Below are positions 34,971-46,900 of a stretch of 64,000 nt of DNA, one piece after another. The position numbers and the translations under genes were made by a program. The stretch spans positions 124,001 through 188,000 of the forward strand of contig NZ_CADIKL010000004.1 in the NCBI RefSeq assembly GCF_902859945.1. Direction: 5' to 3'. The DNA comes from Paraburkholderia caffeinitolerans. Lineage in GTDB: Bacteria > Pseudomonadota > Gammaproteobacteria > Burkholderiales > Burkholderiaceae. Positions within the stretch are counted from its first letter, which is position 1. Each line of letters begins with the position of its first letter. The notes below the pieces were generated by a model that searched no databases, was not told the origin of the DNA, and saw only the letters and a program-made list of their open reading frames with translations.

Positions 34971-37937
34971 ATGAAGCTCGAACACCCGGATCGTCTGATG
35001 AACTCCCCGCTCTCGCTTGCTGCGCTCGAAGCGCACGACGCTTTCGCCGCCCGCCACATCGGCCCCGATTCGGCCGACCAGCAGGCGATGCTCGACGCGC
35101 TCGGCTTCGCCTCGCGCGGCGCGCTGATCGATGCGGTGATTCCGGCCAAGATCCGCCGCAACGAGACGCTGCCGCTCGGCCCGTTCTCGCAGCCGCGCTC
35201 GGAAGCGGAGGCGATCGCCGCCCTGCGCGCGCTCGCGGACAAGAACCAGGTGTTCCGCTCCTATATCGGGCAGGGCTACTACGACACGCACACGCCGGCC
35301 GTGATCCTGCGTAACGTGCTCGAAAACCCGGCCTGGTACACGGCCTACACGCCGTACCAGCCGGAAATCTCGCAGGGCCGCCTCGAAGCCCTGCTGAACT
35401 TCCAGCAGATGATCGTCGACTTGACGGGCCTCGCGATCTCGAACGCGTCGCTGCTCGACGAAGCCACCGCCGCCGCCGAAGCGATGACGCTCGTGCAGCG
35501 CGTGGGCAAGTCGAAGTCGAACGTATTCTTCGTCGCCGACGACGTGCTGCCGCAAACCATCGAAGTGGTGAAGACGCGCGCGAAGCCGATCGGCGTCGAG
35601 GTGAAGGTCGGTCCGGCCGCTGAGGCCGCCAGTGCTCAAGCATTTGGCGTGCTGCTCCAATACCCGGGCGTGAACGGCGATGTGCGCGACTACCGCGAAC
35701 TCGCCGCCGCGGTCCACGCAGCCGGCGGCTCGGTGATCGCCGCCGCCGACCTGCTCGCGCTCACGATGCTCACGCCGCCCGGTGAATGGGGCGCGGACGT
35801 GGCCGTGGGCAACTCGCAGCGCTTCGGTGTGCCGATGGGCTTCGGCGGCCCGCACGCCGCGTACCTCGCGGTGAAGGACGAATTCAAGCGCCAGATGCCG
35901 GGCCGTCTCGTCGGCGTGACCGTCGACGCCCAGGGCAACCCGGCGCTGCGCCTCGCGCTGCAAACGCGCGAACAGCACATCCGCCGCGAGAAGGCCACCT
36001 CGAACGTCTGCACCGCGCAGGCGCTGCTCGCGATCATGGCGAGCATGTACGCGGTCTATCACGGCCCGCAGGGTCTCAAGCGCATCGCGCAGCGCGTGAA
36101 CCGCGTCGCAGCCATTCTTGCTGCGGGCGCGAAGCAACTGGGCTACGCGCTCGTCAACGAAGCGTTCTTCGACACGCTCACGTTCGAAGCCGGTGCGCGC
36201 ACCCAGGCACTGCACGACGCGGCGCTCGCGCGCGGCATGAACCTGCGCCGCGTGAGCGAAACGCGCGTGGGCGTCTCCGTCGACGAAACCACCACGCGTG
36301 GCGATCTGGCCGACCTGCTCGCTGTGTTCGCGCAAGCCGCGTTCGCGAGCGTTGCGCCCTCGGTCGACGCACTCGACGCGCAGCTGGCCTCGCAAGAAGC
36401 CGCCACGTTCCCGGCTGCGCTCGTGCGCGAAAGCGCATACCTCACGCATCCGATCTTCAACTGCCACCATTCGGAAACGGAAATGCTGCGCTACCTGCGC
36501 AGCCTCTCCGACAAGGACCTCGCGCTCGACCGCTCGATGATCCCGCTCGGCTCGTGCACGATGAAGCTCAACGCCACCTCGGAAATGCTGCCGGTCACGT
36601 GGCCCGAGTTCGGCCGCATCCACCCGTTCGCGCCCACCGAGCAGACCGTCGGCTATCGCGAGATGGTTGATCAGCTCGAGCAGATGCTGGTGGCGGCCAC
36701 CGGCTACGCCGCAGTCTCGCTGCAGCCGAACGCGGGCTCGCAGGGCGAGTACGCGGGCCTGCTCATCATCCACGCGTACCATGAGTCGCGCGGCGAAGGC
36801 CACCGCAACGTCTGCCTGATTCCCGCTTCGGCGCACGGCACCAACCCGGCTTCGGCGCAGATGGCCGGCATGCAGGTCGTGGTGGTCGCATGCGACGCGC
36901 AGGGCAACATCGATCTCGCGGACCTCAAGGCGAAGGCCGAGCAGCACGCGGCGAAGCTCGCGGCGATCATGATCACCTACCCGTCCACGCACGGCGTGTT
37001 CGAAGCGAACGTGCGCGAAGTCTGCGAGATCGTGCACGCGCACGGCGGCCAGGTCTACGTGGACGGCGCGAACATGAACGCGATGGTGGGTCTCGCGGCG
37101 CCCGGCCAGTTCGGCGGCGACGTCTCGCACCTGAACCTGCACAAGACTTTCTGCATTCCGCACGGCGGCGGCGGACCCGGCGTCGGTCCGGTGGCGGTGG
37201 GCGCGCACCTCGCGCAATTCCTGCCGAACCAGCTTTCCTCGGGCTACAAGCGCTCGACCGACCAGGGCAACGGCATCGGCGCGGTGAGCGCGGCGCCTTA
37301 CGGCTCGGCCTCGATTCTGCCGATCTCGTGGATGTATATCGCGATGATGGGCGCGGCCAACCTCACCGCCGCCACGGAAATGGCGATCCTCAACGCGAAC
37401 TACGTCGCGAAGAAGCTCGCGCCGCACTATCCGGTGCTCTACAGCGGCCCCGGCGGCCTGGTCGCGCACGAGTGCATTCTCGACCTGCGCCCCATCAAGG
37501 ATTCGAGCGGCATCACCGTGGACGACGTCGCCAAGCGCCTGATGGACTACGGCTTCCACGCGCCTACCATGAGCTTCCCGGTGCCGGGCACGCTGATGGT
37601 CGAGCCGACCGAGTCGGAGTCGAAAGAAGAGCTCGACCGCTTCATCGACGCCATGGTTGCAATCCGTGAAGAAATTCGCGCCGTGGAAGAAGGCCGCGCG
37701 GACAAGGAAGACAACCCGCTGCGTCACGCGCCGCATACGGCGGCGGTCGTGGTCGCCAACGAGTGGCCGCACGGCTACTCGCGCGAGCAGGCTGCCTACC
37801 CGGTGGCATCGCTGGTCGCGCGCAAGTACTGGCCGCCGGTTGGCCGCGCCGACAACGTCTACGGCGACCGCAACCTGTTCTGCTCGTGCGTGCCGATCGG
37901 CGAATACGCGAGCGAAAACGCCGGCCAGGGCGAATAA
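34971..37937 (+). CDS. gcvP: glycine dehydrogenase (decarboxylating), P protein
   Basis: The fused P protein (988 residues) decarboxylates glycine with PLP and loads the aminomethyl group on GcvH. The PLP-binding Lys is in [20 protein letters not shown]. The N-terminal half contains [20 protein letters not shown] and the C-terminal half [16 protein letters not shown] chose the ATG at 34971 ([20 protein letters not shown]) from recalled family starts; a GTG at 34935 is in frame and neither has a strong ribosome binding site. A terminator follows. Confidence 0.96.
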   Translation: MKLEHPDRLMNSPLSLAALEAHDAFAARHIGPDSADQQAMLDALGFASRGALIDAVIPAKIRRNETLPLGPFSQPRSEAEAIAALRALADKNQVFRSYIGQGYYDTHTPAVILRNVLENPAWYTAYTPYQPEISQGRLEALLNFQQMIVDLTGLAISNASLLDEATAAAEAMTLVQRVGKSKSNVFFVADDVLPQTIEVVKTRAKPIGVEVKVGPAAEAASAQAFGVLLQYPGVNGDVRDYRELAAAVHAAGGSVIAAADLLALTMLTPPGEWGADVAVGNSQRFGVPMGFGGPHAAYLAVKDEFKRQMPGRLVGVTVDAQGNPALRLALQTREQHIRREKATSNVCTAQALLAIMASMYAVYHGPQGLKRIAQRVNRVAAILAAGAKQLGYALVNEAFFDTLTFEAGARTQALHDAALARGMNLRRVSETRVGVSVDETTTRGDLADLLAVFAQAAFASVAPSVDALDAQLASQEAATFPAALVRESAYLTHPIFNCHHSETEMLRYLRSLSDKDLALDRSMIPLGSCTMKLNATSEMLPVTWPEFGRIHPFAPTEQTVGYREMVDQLEQMLVAATGYAAVSLQPNAGSQGEYAGLLIIHAYHESRGEGHRNVCLIPASAHGTNPASAQMAGMQVVVVACDAQGNIDLADLKAKAEQHAAKLAAIMITYPSTHGVFEANVREVCEIVHAHGGQVYVDGANMNAMVGLAAPGQFGGDVSHLNLHKTFCIPHGGGGPGVGPVAVGAHLAQFLPNQLSSGYKRSTDQGNGIGAVSAAPYGSASILPISWMYIAMMGAANLTAATEMAILNANYVAKKLAPHYPVLYSGPGGLVAHECILDLRPIKDSSGITVDDVAKRLMDYGFHAPTMSFPVPGTLMVEPTESESKEELDRFIDAMVAIREEIRAVEEGRADKEDNPLRHAPHTAAVVVANEWPHGYSREQAAYPVASLVARKYWPPVGRADNVYGDRNLFCSCVPIGEYASENAGQGE

Positions 37938-37974
37938 AACGCACCCGATCGCTCAGGCCATGCAACACGCACAG

Positions 37975-38010
37975 CCGCCGCGCGCTCCACGCGGAGCCGC
38001 GGCGGTTTTT
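37975..38010 (+). terminator. intrinsic terminator of the gcv operon
   Basis: A 13-bp GC-rich stem with one bulged C (CCGCCGCG..GCTCC / GGAGC..CGCGGCGG) is followed by TTTTT, 37 bases after the gcvP stop. Confidence 0.9.
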
Positions 38011-38092
38011 GCACGCCGCACATTTGCCCCCGCAAACTCGCGCCAAACCGTTAACATCACACACCTGTCAGCCTTGAACCAGGGAGTCGCGC

Positions 38093-39262
38093 ATGGCGCG
38101 GAAGGTGGGAACGGCCTATGCCGGGCATACCCCGGCGGCAACACAAGCCACGCGGGCCACGAGCGGTGCATCGGGCCGACACGCGCGTGCATTCGTCACG
38201 GCCTCGCTGATCGGCATGGGATTTGCTGGTCCGGGCGCGGCGAATCTCGCCCATGCGGCCATGAACTTCTGCGCGGCGCCCGCCCTGCAGACGAGCGAGC
38301 GCACCAACGCCGATCCGGGCGTGAAAGCGCTCGTGGCCGAGGTGCAGGCCCACGTGAACGACGTGCCGCATCCGCTTGCGCAACTGCATACGGAAGGCAC
38401 GCTCCCGCACGAGGGCATCTACGACCAGAGCATGGAGGCCGAGAAGGAACTCGACCTGATGCGCAACGCGGCGCTCGCCTGGCGCGCCACGAGCGACGAC
38501 CGCTACCTGAAGCTCGTCGACCGCTTTCTGTTCGCGTGGGTCACGACCTATCAGCCGAGCTTCAACCCCATCGACGAAACGCACTTCGACGGGCTGATTC
38601 TCGCCTACGACATGACCGCCAGCGCGCTGCCCGTGAAAACGCGCAACGCGACCATGGTGTTCCTGAACAAGTTCGTGAACGGCTACATCAAGCAGGTGGA
38701 CGCGCAGCCGCGCCCGCTCACGGGCACCTTCGCGAACAACTGGCAAAGCCACCGGGTCAAACTGATAGCGATGACGGCGTTCACGCTCGACAACCGCAAG
38801 CTGATTGCGGCGGCGCAGCGACTGTTCATCGAGCAGATTGGCAACAACGTCGCGCCCGACGGCTCGACGCTCGATTTCACGGAACGCGATGCGCTGCACT
38901 ACGTGACTTACGACCTGGAGCCGCTCGTGTCCGCCGCGCTCGCCGCGCGCCGCCACAACCGCAACTGGCTACCCGAGCGCGGAACCAACGGCGCGACGCT
39001 CGCGGGCGCGCTGAACTGGCTCACGCCCTATGCAATGGGCGAGAAGACCCACGAGGAATTCGTGCATTCGAGCGTGCCGTTCGACGCCAAGCGCCGCGAA
39101 GCCGGATTGCCCGGCTACACCGGCGCGTGGGATCCGAAGAACGCCGCCGAGCTGTATCACCTGGCCGCCCGACTGGACGGCCGCTATACGCCGATCGCGC
39201 TGCGTCTCGCGCCCACGCCGCCTGCGTGGCTGGCCGTCTGTCTGCCGTTGGCGGCGCGCTGA
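38093..39262 (+). CDS. alginate lyase family exported protein
   Basis: A 389-residue protein with a predicted signal peptide after a long N-region (FVTASLIGMGFAGPG then AANLAHA). The mature part has the alpha/alpha-barrel features of the alginate lyase superfamily (PL5-like): NNWQSHRVKLIAM with the conserved Asn and His, and DFTERDALHYVTYDLEPL. Substrates in this superfamily include alginate and other uronic-acid polymers; none can be assigned here. AGGGAG precedes the ATG. It is the only gene between gcvP and sdaA and has no obvious link to either. Confidence 0.8.
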   Translation: MARKVGTAYAGHTPAATQATRATSGASGRHARAFVTASLIGMGFAGPGAANLAHAAMNFCAAPALQTSERTNADPGVKALVAEVQAHVNDVPHPLAQLHTEGTLPHEGIYDQSMEAEKELDLMRNAALAWRATSDDRYLKLVDRFLFAWVTTYQPSFNPIDETHFDGLILAYDMTASALPVKTRNATMVFLNKFVNGYIKQVDAQPRPLTGTFANNWQSHRVKLIAMTAFTLDNRKLIAAAQRLFIEQIGNNVAPDGSTLDFTERDALHYVTYDLEPLVSAALAARRHNRNWLPERGTNGATLAGALNWLTPYAMGEKTHEEFVHSSVPFDAKRREAGLPGYTGAWDPKNAAELYHLAARLDGRYTPIALRLAPTPPAWLAVCLPLAAR

Positions 39263-39357
39263 AAAGCGCGCCGTGGTGGCGGTGGGTGCGGCGGGCAGCG
39301 AGATCAAGCGCGCGCGGCACTCATTGAAACCGACTAGACGAAGCAGGAGCAGTACCC

Positions 39358-40746
<1,389 letters not shown>

Positions 40747-40842
40747 TGCGCGTGCTTTTCGACGTAACCCGGACGTGACCCGGACCTAAGCTGGACGCAA
40801 TTCGGACGTACTCACATAACGAACGAAGGAGACTTGACCGTC

Positions 40843-42567
40843 ATGCAGCAGCCGAACGATTCAGCTCGCGTTTCTGATTCAGCGACCGTCACCGGCGCGC
40901 GCCTTGTCGTGGACGCGCTCGTCGCCAATGGCGTCGAGCGTGTGTTCTGCGTGCCCGGCGAGAGCTATCTCGCCGTGCTCGATGCGCTCGCCGACGAGAC
41001 CGCGCGCATCGACACCATCGTGTGCCGCCACGAAGCGGCGGCGGCCAATATGGCGGAAGCGGTCGGCAAGCTCACCGGCAAGCCCGGCATCGCGCTCGTC
41101 ACGCGCGGCCCCGGCGCGACGCATGCGGCGATCGGCGTGCACACGGCCTATCAGGACTCCTCGCCGATGATCCTGCTGATTGGCCAGGTCGCACGCGATC
41201 AGATGGACCGTGAAGCGTTTCAGGAAATCGACTACCGGCGCATGTTCGGGCAAATGGCGAAATGGGTCGCGCAAATCGACGATGCGCGCCGCGTGCCCGA
41301 GTATTTGAGCCACGCGTTCCATGTCGCGACGTCGGGGCGCCCCGGCCCGGTCGTGCTCGCGCTGCCCGAGGACATGCTAAGCGGCGCGATTCCCGCAGCG
41401 CAAGCGCAGCACACCGCGCCTGCCGCGCAACGCGTGCAGGCGTCGCCGTCGGCCGCGCAGATGGCGCGGCTGCGCGAGTTGCTCGCCACGGCGAAAAAGC
41501 CCTTCGTGATCGCGGGCGGCCATGGCTGGACGCGCGAAGCGTGCGCGGACCTGCAGCGCTTCGTCGAGCAATGGCAGTTGCCGGTGGGCCTCGCGTTCCG
41601 CTTCCAGGACACGCTCAGCAACGATCACCCGAACTATGCGGGCGATGTGGGGCTCGGCATCAATCCGGCGCTGGCCGCGCGCATCCGCGAAGCCGATGTG
41701 CTGCTCGCGCTCGGCCCGCGCCTTGGCGAAGCCACGACCGGCGGCTACGCGCTCCTCGACATTCCGAAGACGAAGCAGACGCTCATCCACGTGCATCAGG
41801 GCGCGGAGGAGCTGGGCCGGGTCTATGCCGCCGATCTGCCGATCGTCTCGGGTCTGGCCGAAATCGCGGCGCAACTCGCGGCGCTGCCCGCGCCCGAGGC
41901 GCCGGCGTGGGCCGGCTCGGCTCAGGCCGCGCACGAAGCGTATCTCGCATGGCGCGCGCCGCGCCCCATGCCCGGCGACGTGCAACTGGGCGAAGTCATG
42001 CAGCAGCTTCGCGCGCGCCTGCCCGACGACGCCATCGTCACGAACGGCGCGGGCAATTACGCGACCTGGCTGCATCGACACTTTGCGTACCGCGATTTCC
42101 GCTCGCAGCTCGCGCCCACCAGCGGCGCGATGGGCTACGGCGTGCCTGCCGCGATCGCGGCGAAGTCGCTTTATCCGTCGCGCGCCGTGGTGGCGCTCGC
42201 CGGCGACGGCTGCTTCATGATGTCCGCGCCTGAACTGGCGACAGCGATGCAATACGGTCTCGCAGTCGTGTTCATCGTGGTGAACAACGGGCATTACGGC
42301 ACGATCCGCATGCACCAGGAGCGCAACTACCCGAACCGCGTACACGGCACGCAGCTCACGAACCCCGATTTCGCGGCGTTTGCGCAATCGTTCGGCGCGC
42401 ACGGCGAAACCGTCACGACGACCGCGCAGTTCGCGCCGGCGCTGGAGCGCGCGCTCAACGCGGGCAAGCCGGCGCTGATCGAGATTCGCGTGACGAAGGA
42501 AGCCAGCACGCCGGCTGCGTCACTGGAGCAGATTCGCGAGCAGGGCATCAAGGCGCGCGGGCGATGA
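40843..42567 (+). CDS. thiamine-diphosphate-dependent enzyme, acetolactate-synthase-like
   Basis: A 574-residue ThDP enzyme of the pyruvate-decarboxylase/AHAS fold. The catalytic Glu is in VCRHEAAAANMAEAVGKLTG, the Gly-rich loop is RGPGATHA, and the ThDP/Mg site is LAGDGCFMMSAPELATAMQY with VVNNGHYGTIR. It stands alone without a regulatory small subunit, so it is probably catabolic and not the biosynthetic IlvB. Either the ATG at 40843 or a TTG at 40834 could be the start; AAGGAG spacing favours the ATG. A bidirectional terminator follows. Confidence 0.85.
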   Translation: MQQPNDSARVSDSATVTGARLVVDALVANGVERVFCVPGESYLAVLDALADETARIDTIVCRHEAAAANMAEAVGKLTGKPGIALVTRGPGATHAAIGVHTAYQDSSPMILLIGQVARDQMDREAFQEIDYRRMFGQMAKWVAQIDDARRVPEYLSHAFHVATSGRPGPVVLALPEDMLSGAIPAAQAQHTAPAAQRVQASPSAAQMARLRELLATAKKPFVIAGGHGWTREACADLQRFVEQWQLPVGLAFRFQDTLSNDHPNYAGDVGLGINPALAARIREADVLLALGPRLGEATTGGYALLDIPKTKQTLIHVHQGAEELGRVYAADLPIVSGLAEIAAQLAALPAPEAPAWAGSAQAAHEAYLAWRAPRPMPGDVQLGEVMQQLRARLPDDAIVTNGAGNYATWLHRHFAYRDFRSQLAPTSGAMGYGVPAAIAAKSLYPSRAVVALAGDGCFMMSAPELATAMQYGLAVVFIVVNNGHYGTIRMHQERNYPNRVHGTQLTNPDFAAFAQSFGAHGETVTTTAQFAPALERALNAGKPALIEIRVTKEASTPAASLEQIREQGIKARGR

Positions 42568-42618
42568 GTCGATTGGAGTCCTGAATAAGCTCACCTTGAA
42601 CGATGAGCACATAAAATA

Positions 42619-42649
42619 GCCCCGCAGGCTTCAACCCTGCGGGGCTTTT
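42619..42649. terminator. bidirectional intrinsic terminator
   Basis: GCCCCGCAGG / CCTGCGGGGC with a short loop, followed by TTTT on the plus strand and by an ATTTTAT run on the minus strand. It separates the ThDP enzyme gene from the convergent binding-protein gene. Confidence 0.92.
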
Positions 42650-42684
42650 CACATCAACTTGCGGATCGACCGCGAGCGCAGCGC

Positions 42685-43833
42685 TTACTTGCCGCCCACG
42701 CTCTGCAGCGTCGTCCACTTGCCGTCGACAACCTTGTACAGCGTGATGCCGCCGTTCTTCAGGTCGCCCTTCGTGTCGTACGCGAGTTCCTTCGTCGTCA
42801 CGGCCGGCATGTTGGTCTTCGCGAGGAGCGGCAGGTACTTGGCCGGGTCCGTCGAGTTCGCGGCCTTCATGGCTGCGAACATCGCCATCGCGCCGTCATA
42901 GGCGTACGGCGAGTAGGTCTGGACGTCTTCGCCAAAGCGCTTCTTGTACTTGTCGACGTACGTCTTGCCGCCCGGCATTTCTTCCAGCGGCAGGCCCGCG
43001 AGCGATGCCACCGTGCCGTTCGCCGCGTCACCCGCGATCTTCAGGAAGGTCGGCGTGTGCACCATCTCGCCGCCCATCAGCGGCGCCGTGATGCCCAGCG
43101 ACTTCATCTGCTTGACCATCGGGGCAGCTTGCGAGTCGGCGCCGCCGTAGTAGATCAGGTCCGGCTTCTGCGCCTTCAGCTTGGTCAGGATCGACTTGAA
43201 GTCCACGGCCTTGTCGTTCGTGTACTCGCGGTCGATGATCGTGCCGCCCGCTTCCTTCGCGGCCTTCGCGAACTGGTCGGCGAGACCCTGGCCGTAGGCC
43301 GTGCGGTCGTCAACCACGGCGATCTTCTTCATGCCGAGGCTCTTCACCGCGAACGTGCCCGCCACCGAACCCTGCTGCGTGTCCGAGGTCATCATGCGGA
43401 ACGTGGTCTTGAAGCCTTGCTGCGTGTATTCCGGCGCCGTCGCCATCGCGATTTCGGGGATGCCGGCGTTCGCGTAGATACGCGAGGCGGGAATCGTCGT
43501 GCCCGAGTTGAAGTGGCCGAGCATGCCCTTGATGCCGTCGTCCACGAGCTTCTGCGCGACCGTCGTGCCCGTGCGCGGGTCGGCCTGGTCGTCGGCTGCG
43601 TCCAGCACGAAGTGCACCGGCTTGCCGCCGATCACCGGCTTGGTCGCGTTCATGTCCTCGACCGCGAGCGTGATGCCGTTCTGGAAGTCCTTGCCGTAGT
43701 GCGCCTGCGCGCCCGTCATCGGGCCGGCGAAACCGATCTTGACGTCCTCCGCTTGCTGCGCGTTTGCCGTCCCCGCCAGCGACAGTGCGGCAACCAGCGT
43801 TGCGCCTGCCAGCTGCTTCATGGTGTGTTGCAT
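42685..43833 (-). CDS. branched-chain amino acid ABC transporter binding protein
   Basis: A 382-residue periplasmic LivK/LivJ-type protein with a signal peptide (MKQLAGATLVAALSLAGTAN, cleavage after NAQ). The mature part has KIGFAGPMTGAQAHYGKDF, the type I binding-protein start, and VAVVDDRTAYGQGLADQF. AAGGAG lies five bases before the ATG. The permease and ATPase genes are not nearby. It follows putA by 84 bases in the same orientation, so the two may be co-transcribed, though the ligand is uncertain. Confidence 0.93.
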   Translation of the reverse strand: MQHTMKQLAGATLVAALSLAGTANAQQAEDVKIGFAGPMTGAQAHYGKDFQNGITLAVEDMNATKPVIGGKPVHFVLDAADDQADPRTGTTVAQKLVDDGIKGMLGHFNSGTTIPASRIYANAGIPEIAMATAPEYTQQGFKTTFRMMTSDTQQGSVAGTFAVKSLGMKKIAVVDDRTAYGQGLADQFAKAAKEAGGTIIDREYTNDKAVDFKSILTKLKAQKPDLIYYGGADSQAAPMVKQMKSLGITAPLMGGEMVHTPTFLKIAGDAANGTVASLAGLPLEEMPGGKTYVDKYKKRFGEDVQTYSPYAYDGAMAMFAAMKAANSTDPAKYLPLLAKTNMPAVTTKELAYDTKGDLKNGGITLYKVVDGKWTTLQSVGGK

Positions 43834-43917
43834 GTTTTCTCCTTGGTACCTGGTGTATCGAATGAGCGGCGTCGGGCCCCGCCTTTGCCGCTTCCTTGTC
43901 CTTCGACGACGTGAAGT

Positions 43918-46900
43918 CTAGCCAATCGTCATCAGGTTCGCATTGCCGCCTGCCGCGGCGGTGTTCACGCTCACCGAACGCTCCGTGAGCAGACGTTCGA
44001 GTGCGTAGTCTTCGTCGCCATTGGCGAGCGCATGTGCCGCCACGCCCTGCACCGAGACGATCGGTCCGCCGCGCTTGGCCACTTCCTTTACGACGCCGAG
44101 CAGCTCGTCGCTGTCGCCTTCGAAAAGCACGGCGTCGAATTCCGCGTCAGCGGTCTTCTTCACCGTGACGTGCGCCTTCAGCTCGGCCGGCAGCGCGTTC
44201 ACGAGCGCTTCGCCTGCCGCACCCTGGAACAGCGCCCGGTTGCCCGTGGCCAGCACGACCGCAAGCTGGGCGCGCGCACCGGTCGGCGTGGACGCCACGC
44301 ACAGCACCGTGCCGCGCGCCGAAAGCGTGTAGGTGTTGCGCTCGCCGGTCGGCCCCGGCAGCACAGCCGTTGCGCCCGCAAGCACGTATTGCAGATAGCC
44401 GTCGCAGCGTGCCGCGAGTGCCGGCTCGCGCTCGGCGATGAGCCAGTCGCGCAGCGTCGTGAGCGTCGCGTGAGTCGATTGCGGCGCGCCGCTTTCCGTC
44501 TGTGGCGCATCCACCACGAGCGCCTTCGCGAGCGACTGCGGCAACCCGGCCGGACGCTTGGCCAACAGACGCGAGAGATACAGCGCGCCGCCGGCCTTCG
44601 GCCCGGTGCCCGAGAGCCCTTCGCCACCGAACGGCTGCACGCCCACCACCGCGCCAATCACGTTGCGGTTCACGTAGATATTGCCCACGTGCGCACGACC
44701 GACCACATGCGCGATCGTTTCGTCGATACGCGTATGGATGCCGAGCGTAAGGCCGTAGCCCGTCGCGCGGATCTGCTCGAGCAGTTTGTCCAACTGGCTG
44801 CGGCGATAGCGGATCACGTGCAGCACCGGCCCGAACACTTCGCGCTTGAGCTCTTCGAGGCTGTCGATTTCGATCAGCGTCGGCGGCACGAAAGTGCCTG
44901 CAGCGCAGCTCTCCGCCATCGGCATCTGCGTAACCTTGCGGCTCTTTTCGCGCATCGTGCCGATGTGCGTGTCGATGCCGCGCTTCGCTTCCATGTCGAT
45001 CACCGGGCCCACGTCGATCGACAGACGATCGGGGTTGCCCACCGCGAGTTCTTTCATTGCGCCCGTGAGCATTTCGAGCGTGCGCTCGGCCACGTCTTCC
45101 TGAAGGCACAGCACGCGCAGCGCGGAGCAGCGCTGGCCCGCCGAATCGAACGCGCTTTGCAGCACATCGGCGACAACCTGCTCGGCAAGCGCCGACGAGT
45201 CGACGATCATTGCATTCTGCCCGCCCGTTTCGGCGATCAGCGGAATCGGCCGGCCATCCGAATCGAGGCGCTGCGAAAGCGTCTTGTTGATGAGGCGCGC
45301 GACTTCGGTCGAGCCCGTGAACATCACGGCGCGCGTACGCGCATCGGCCACCAACGCAGCGCCAACCGTTTCGCCGTCGCCCGGCAGCAGTTGCACCGCG
45401 CCCGCGGGCACGCCCGCTTCGCGCAGAATGCGCACGGCCTGGGCGGCGATCAGCGGCGTCTGTTCAGCGGGCTTCGCGAGCACCGTGTTGCCAGCGGCGA
45501 GCGCGGCGGCCACCTGGCCCATGAAGATCGCCAGCGGGAAATTCCACGGGCTGATACACACCACGGGGCCGAGCGGACGATGCGTGTCGTTCGAGAACTC
45601 TTCGCGGATCTGCGTGGAGTAATAACGCAGGAAGTCGATGGCCTCGCGGATTTCCGCCACGGCGTTCGGCAGCGACTTGCCAGCCTCGCGCACGATCAGG
45701 CCCATCAGCGTGTGCATCTGCGCTTCGAGCAGGTCGGCGGCGCGCGTGAGACAGTCCGCGCGCGCTTCCACGGGCGTGGCCTGCCAGATCGGCGCGGTCG
45801 AGACGGCATGCGTCAGCGCGGCGCTCACGTGCTCACTCGTTGCTTCCACAACGGTTCCCACGAGGTCGCGATGATCGGCGGGATTGCGCACGTCGCGCGC
45901 GGCGCCATCGGCAATATCAGCATCGGCGAGCATCGGCGCGGCGCGCCACGGATGATGCGCGCTCGCGAGCAGCGCCGAGGACAGCGAAGCCAGACGATGC
46001 TCGTTCGAGAGGTCGAGGCCCATCGAATTCTGGCGCTCGCCGCCATAGAGATGACGCGGCAGCGGAATCTTCGCGTGAGGCGCGCCCGTCGGCACGACCT
46101 TCGCGGCTTCGTCGATGGGGTTTGCCACCAGCTCGCTCACCGGCACGGTTTCGTCGGCAATGCGGTTCACGAACGAGGTGTTCGCGCCGTTTTCCAGCAG
46201 GCGGCGCACGAGGTACGCAAGCAGCGTTTCGTGCGTGCCGACCGGCGCGTAGACGCGGCACGGACGGTTGAGCTTGCCTTGCGCGAGCGGGCCCGTCACT
46301 TCCTCGTACAGCGGCTCGCCCATGCCGTGCAGGCACTGGAACTCGTACTGGCCGGGGTAGTAGTTATTGCCCGCAAGGTGATAGATCGCCGAGAGCGTGT
46401 ACGCGTTGTGCGTGGCGAACTGCGGATACACCGCATCGGGTGCGTTCAGCAGCTTTTTCGCGCAGGCGATGTACGAAACGTCGGTGTAGATCTTGCGCGT
46501 GTAGACCGGATAGCCTTCGAGGCCATCGACTTGCGCGCGCTTGATTTCGGTGTCCCAGTACGCGCCCTTCACGAGGCGCACCATGATGCGGTGACGGCTG
46601 CGGCGCGCGAGATCGACGATGTAGTCGATCACGAACGGGCAGCGCTTCTGGTAAGCCTGCACCACGAAGCCGATGCCGTTCCAGCCCGCCAGATCCGGAT
46701 CGAAGCACAGCGCTTCGAGCAGGTCGAGCGAGAGTTCGAGGCGGTCGGCTTCCTCGGCGTCGATATTGAGGCCGATGTCGTAACGGCGCGCCAGCACGGC
46801 GAGCGCACGCACGCGCGGCAGCAGTTCGCTCATCGTGCGTTCCTGCTGCGCGCGCGAATAGCGCGGGTGCAGCGCGGAAAGCTTGATCGAGATGCCCGGG

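Noticed and set aside
34929..37772. A 947-codon minus-strand frame opposite gcvP
   Set aside because: It is antisense to a clear gcvP and has the same low-complexity composition as other shadows.
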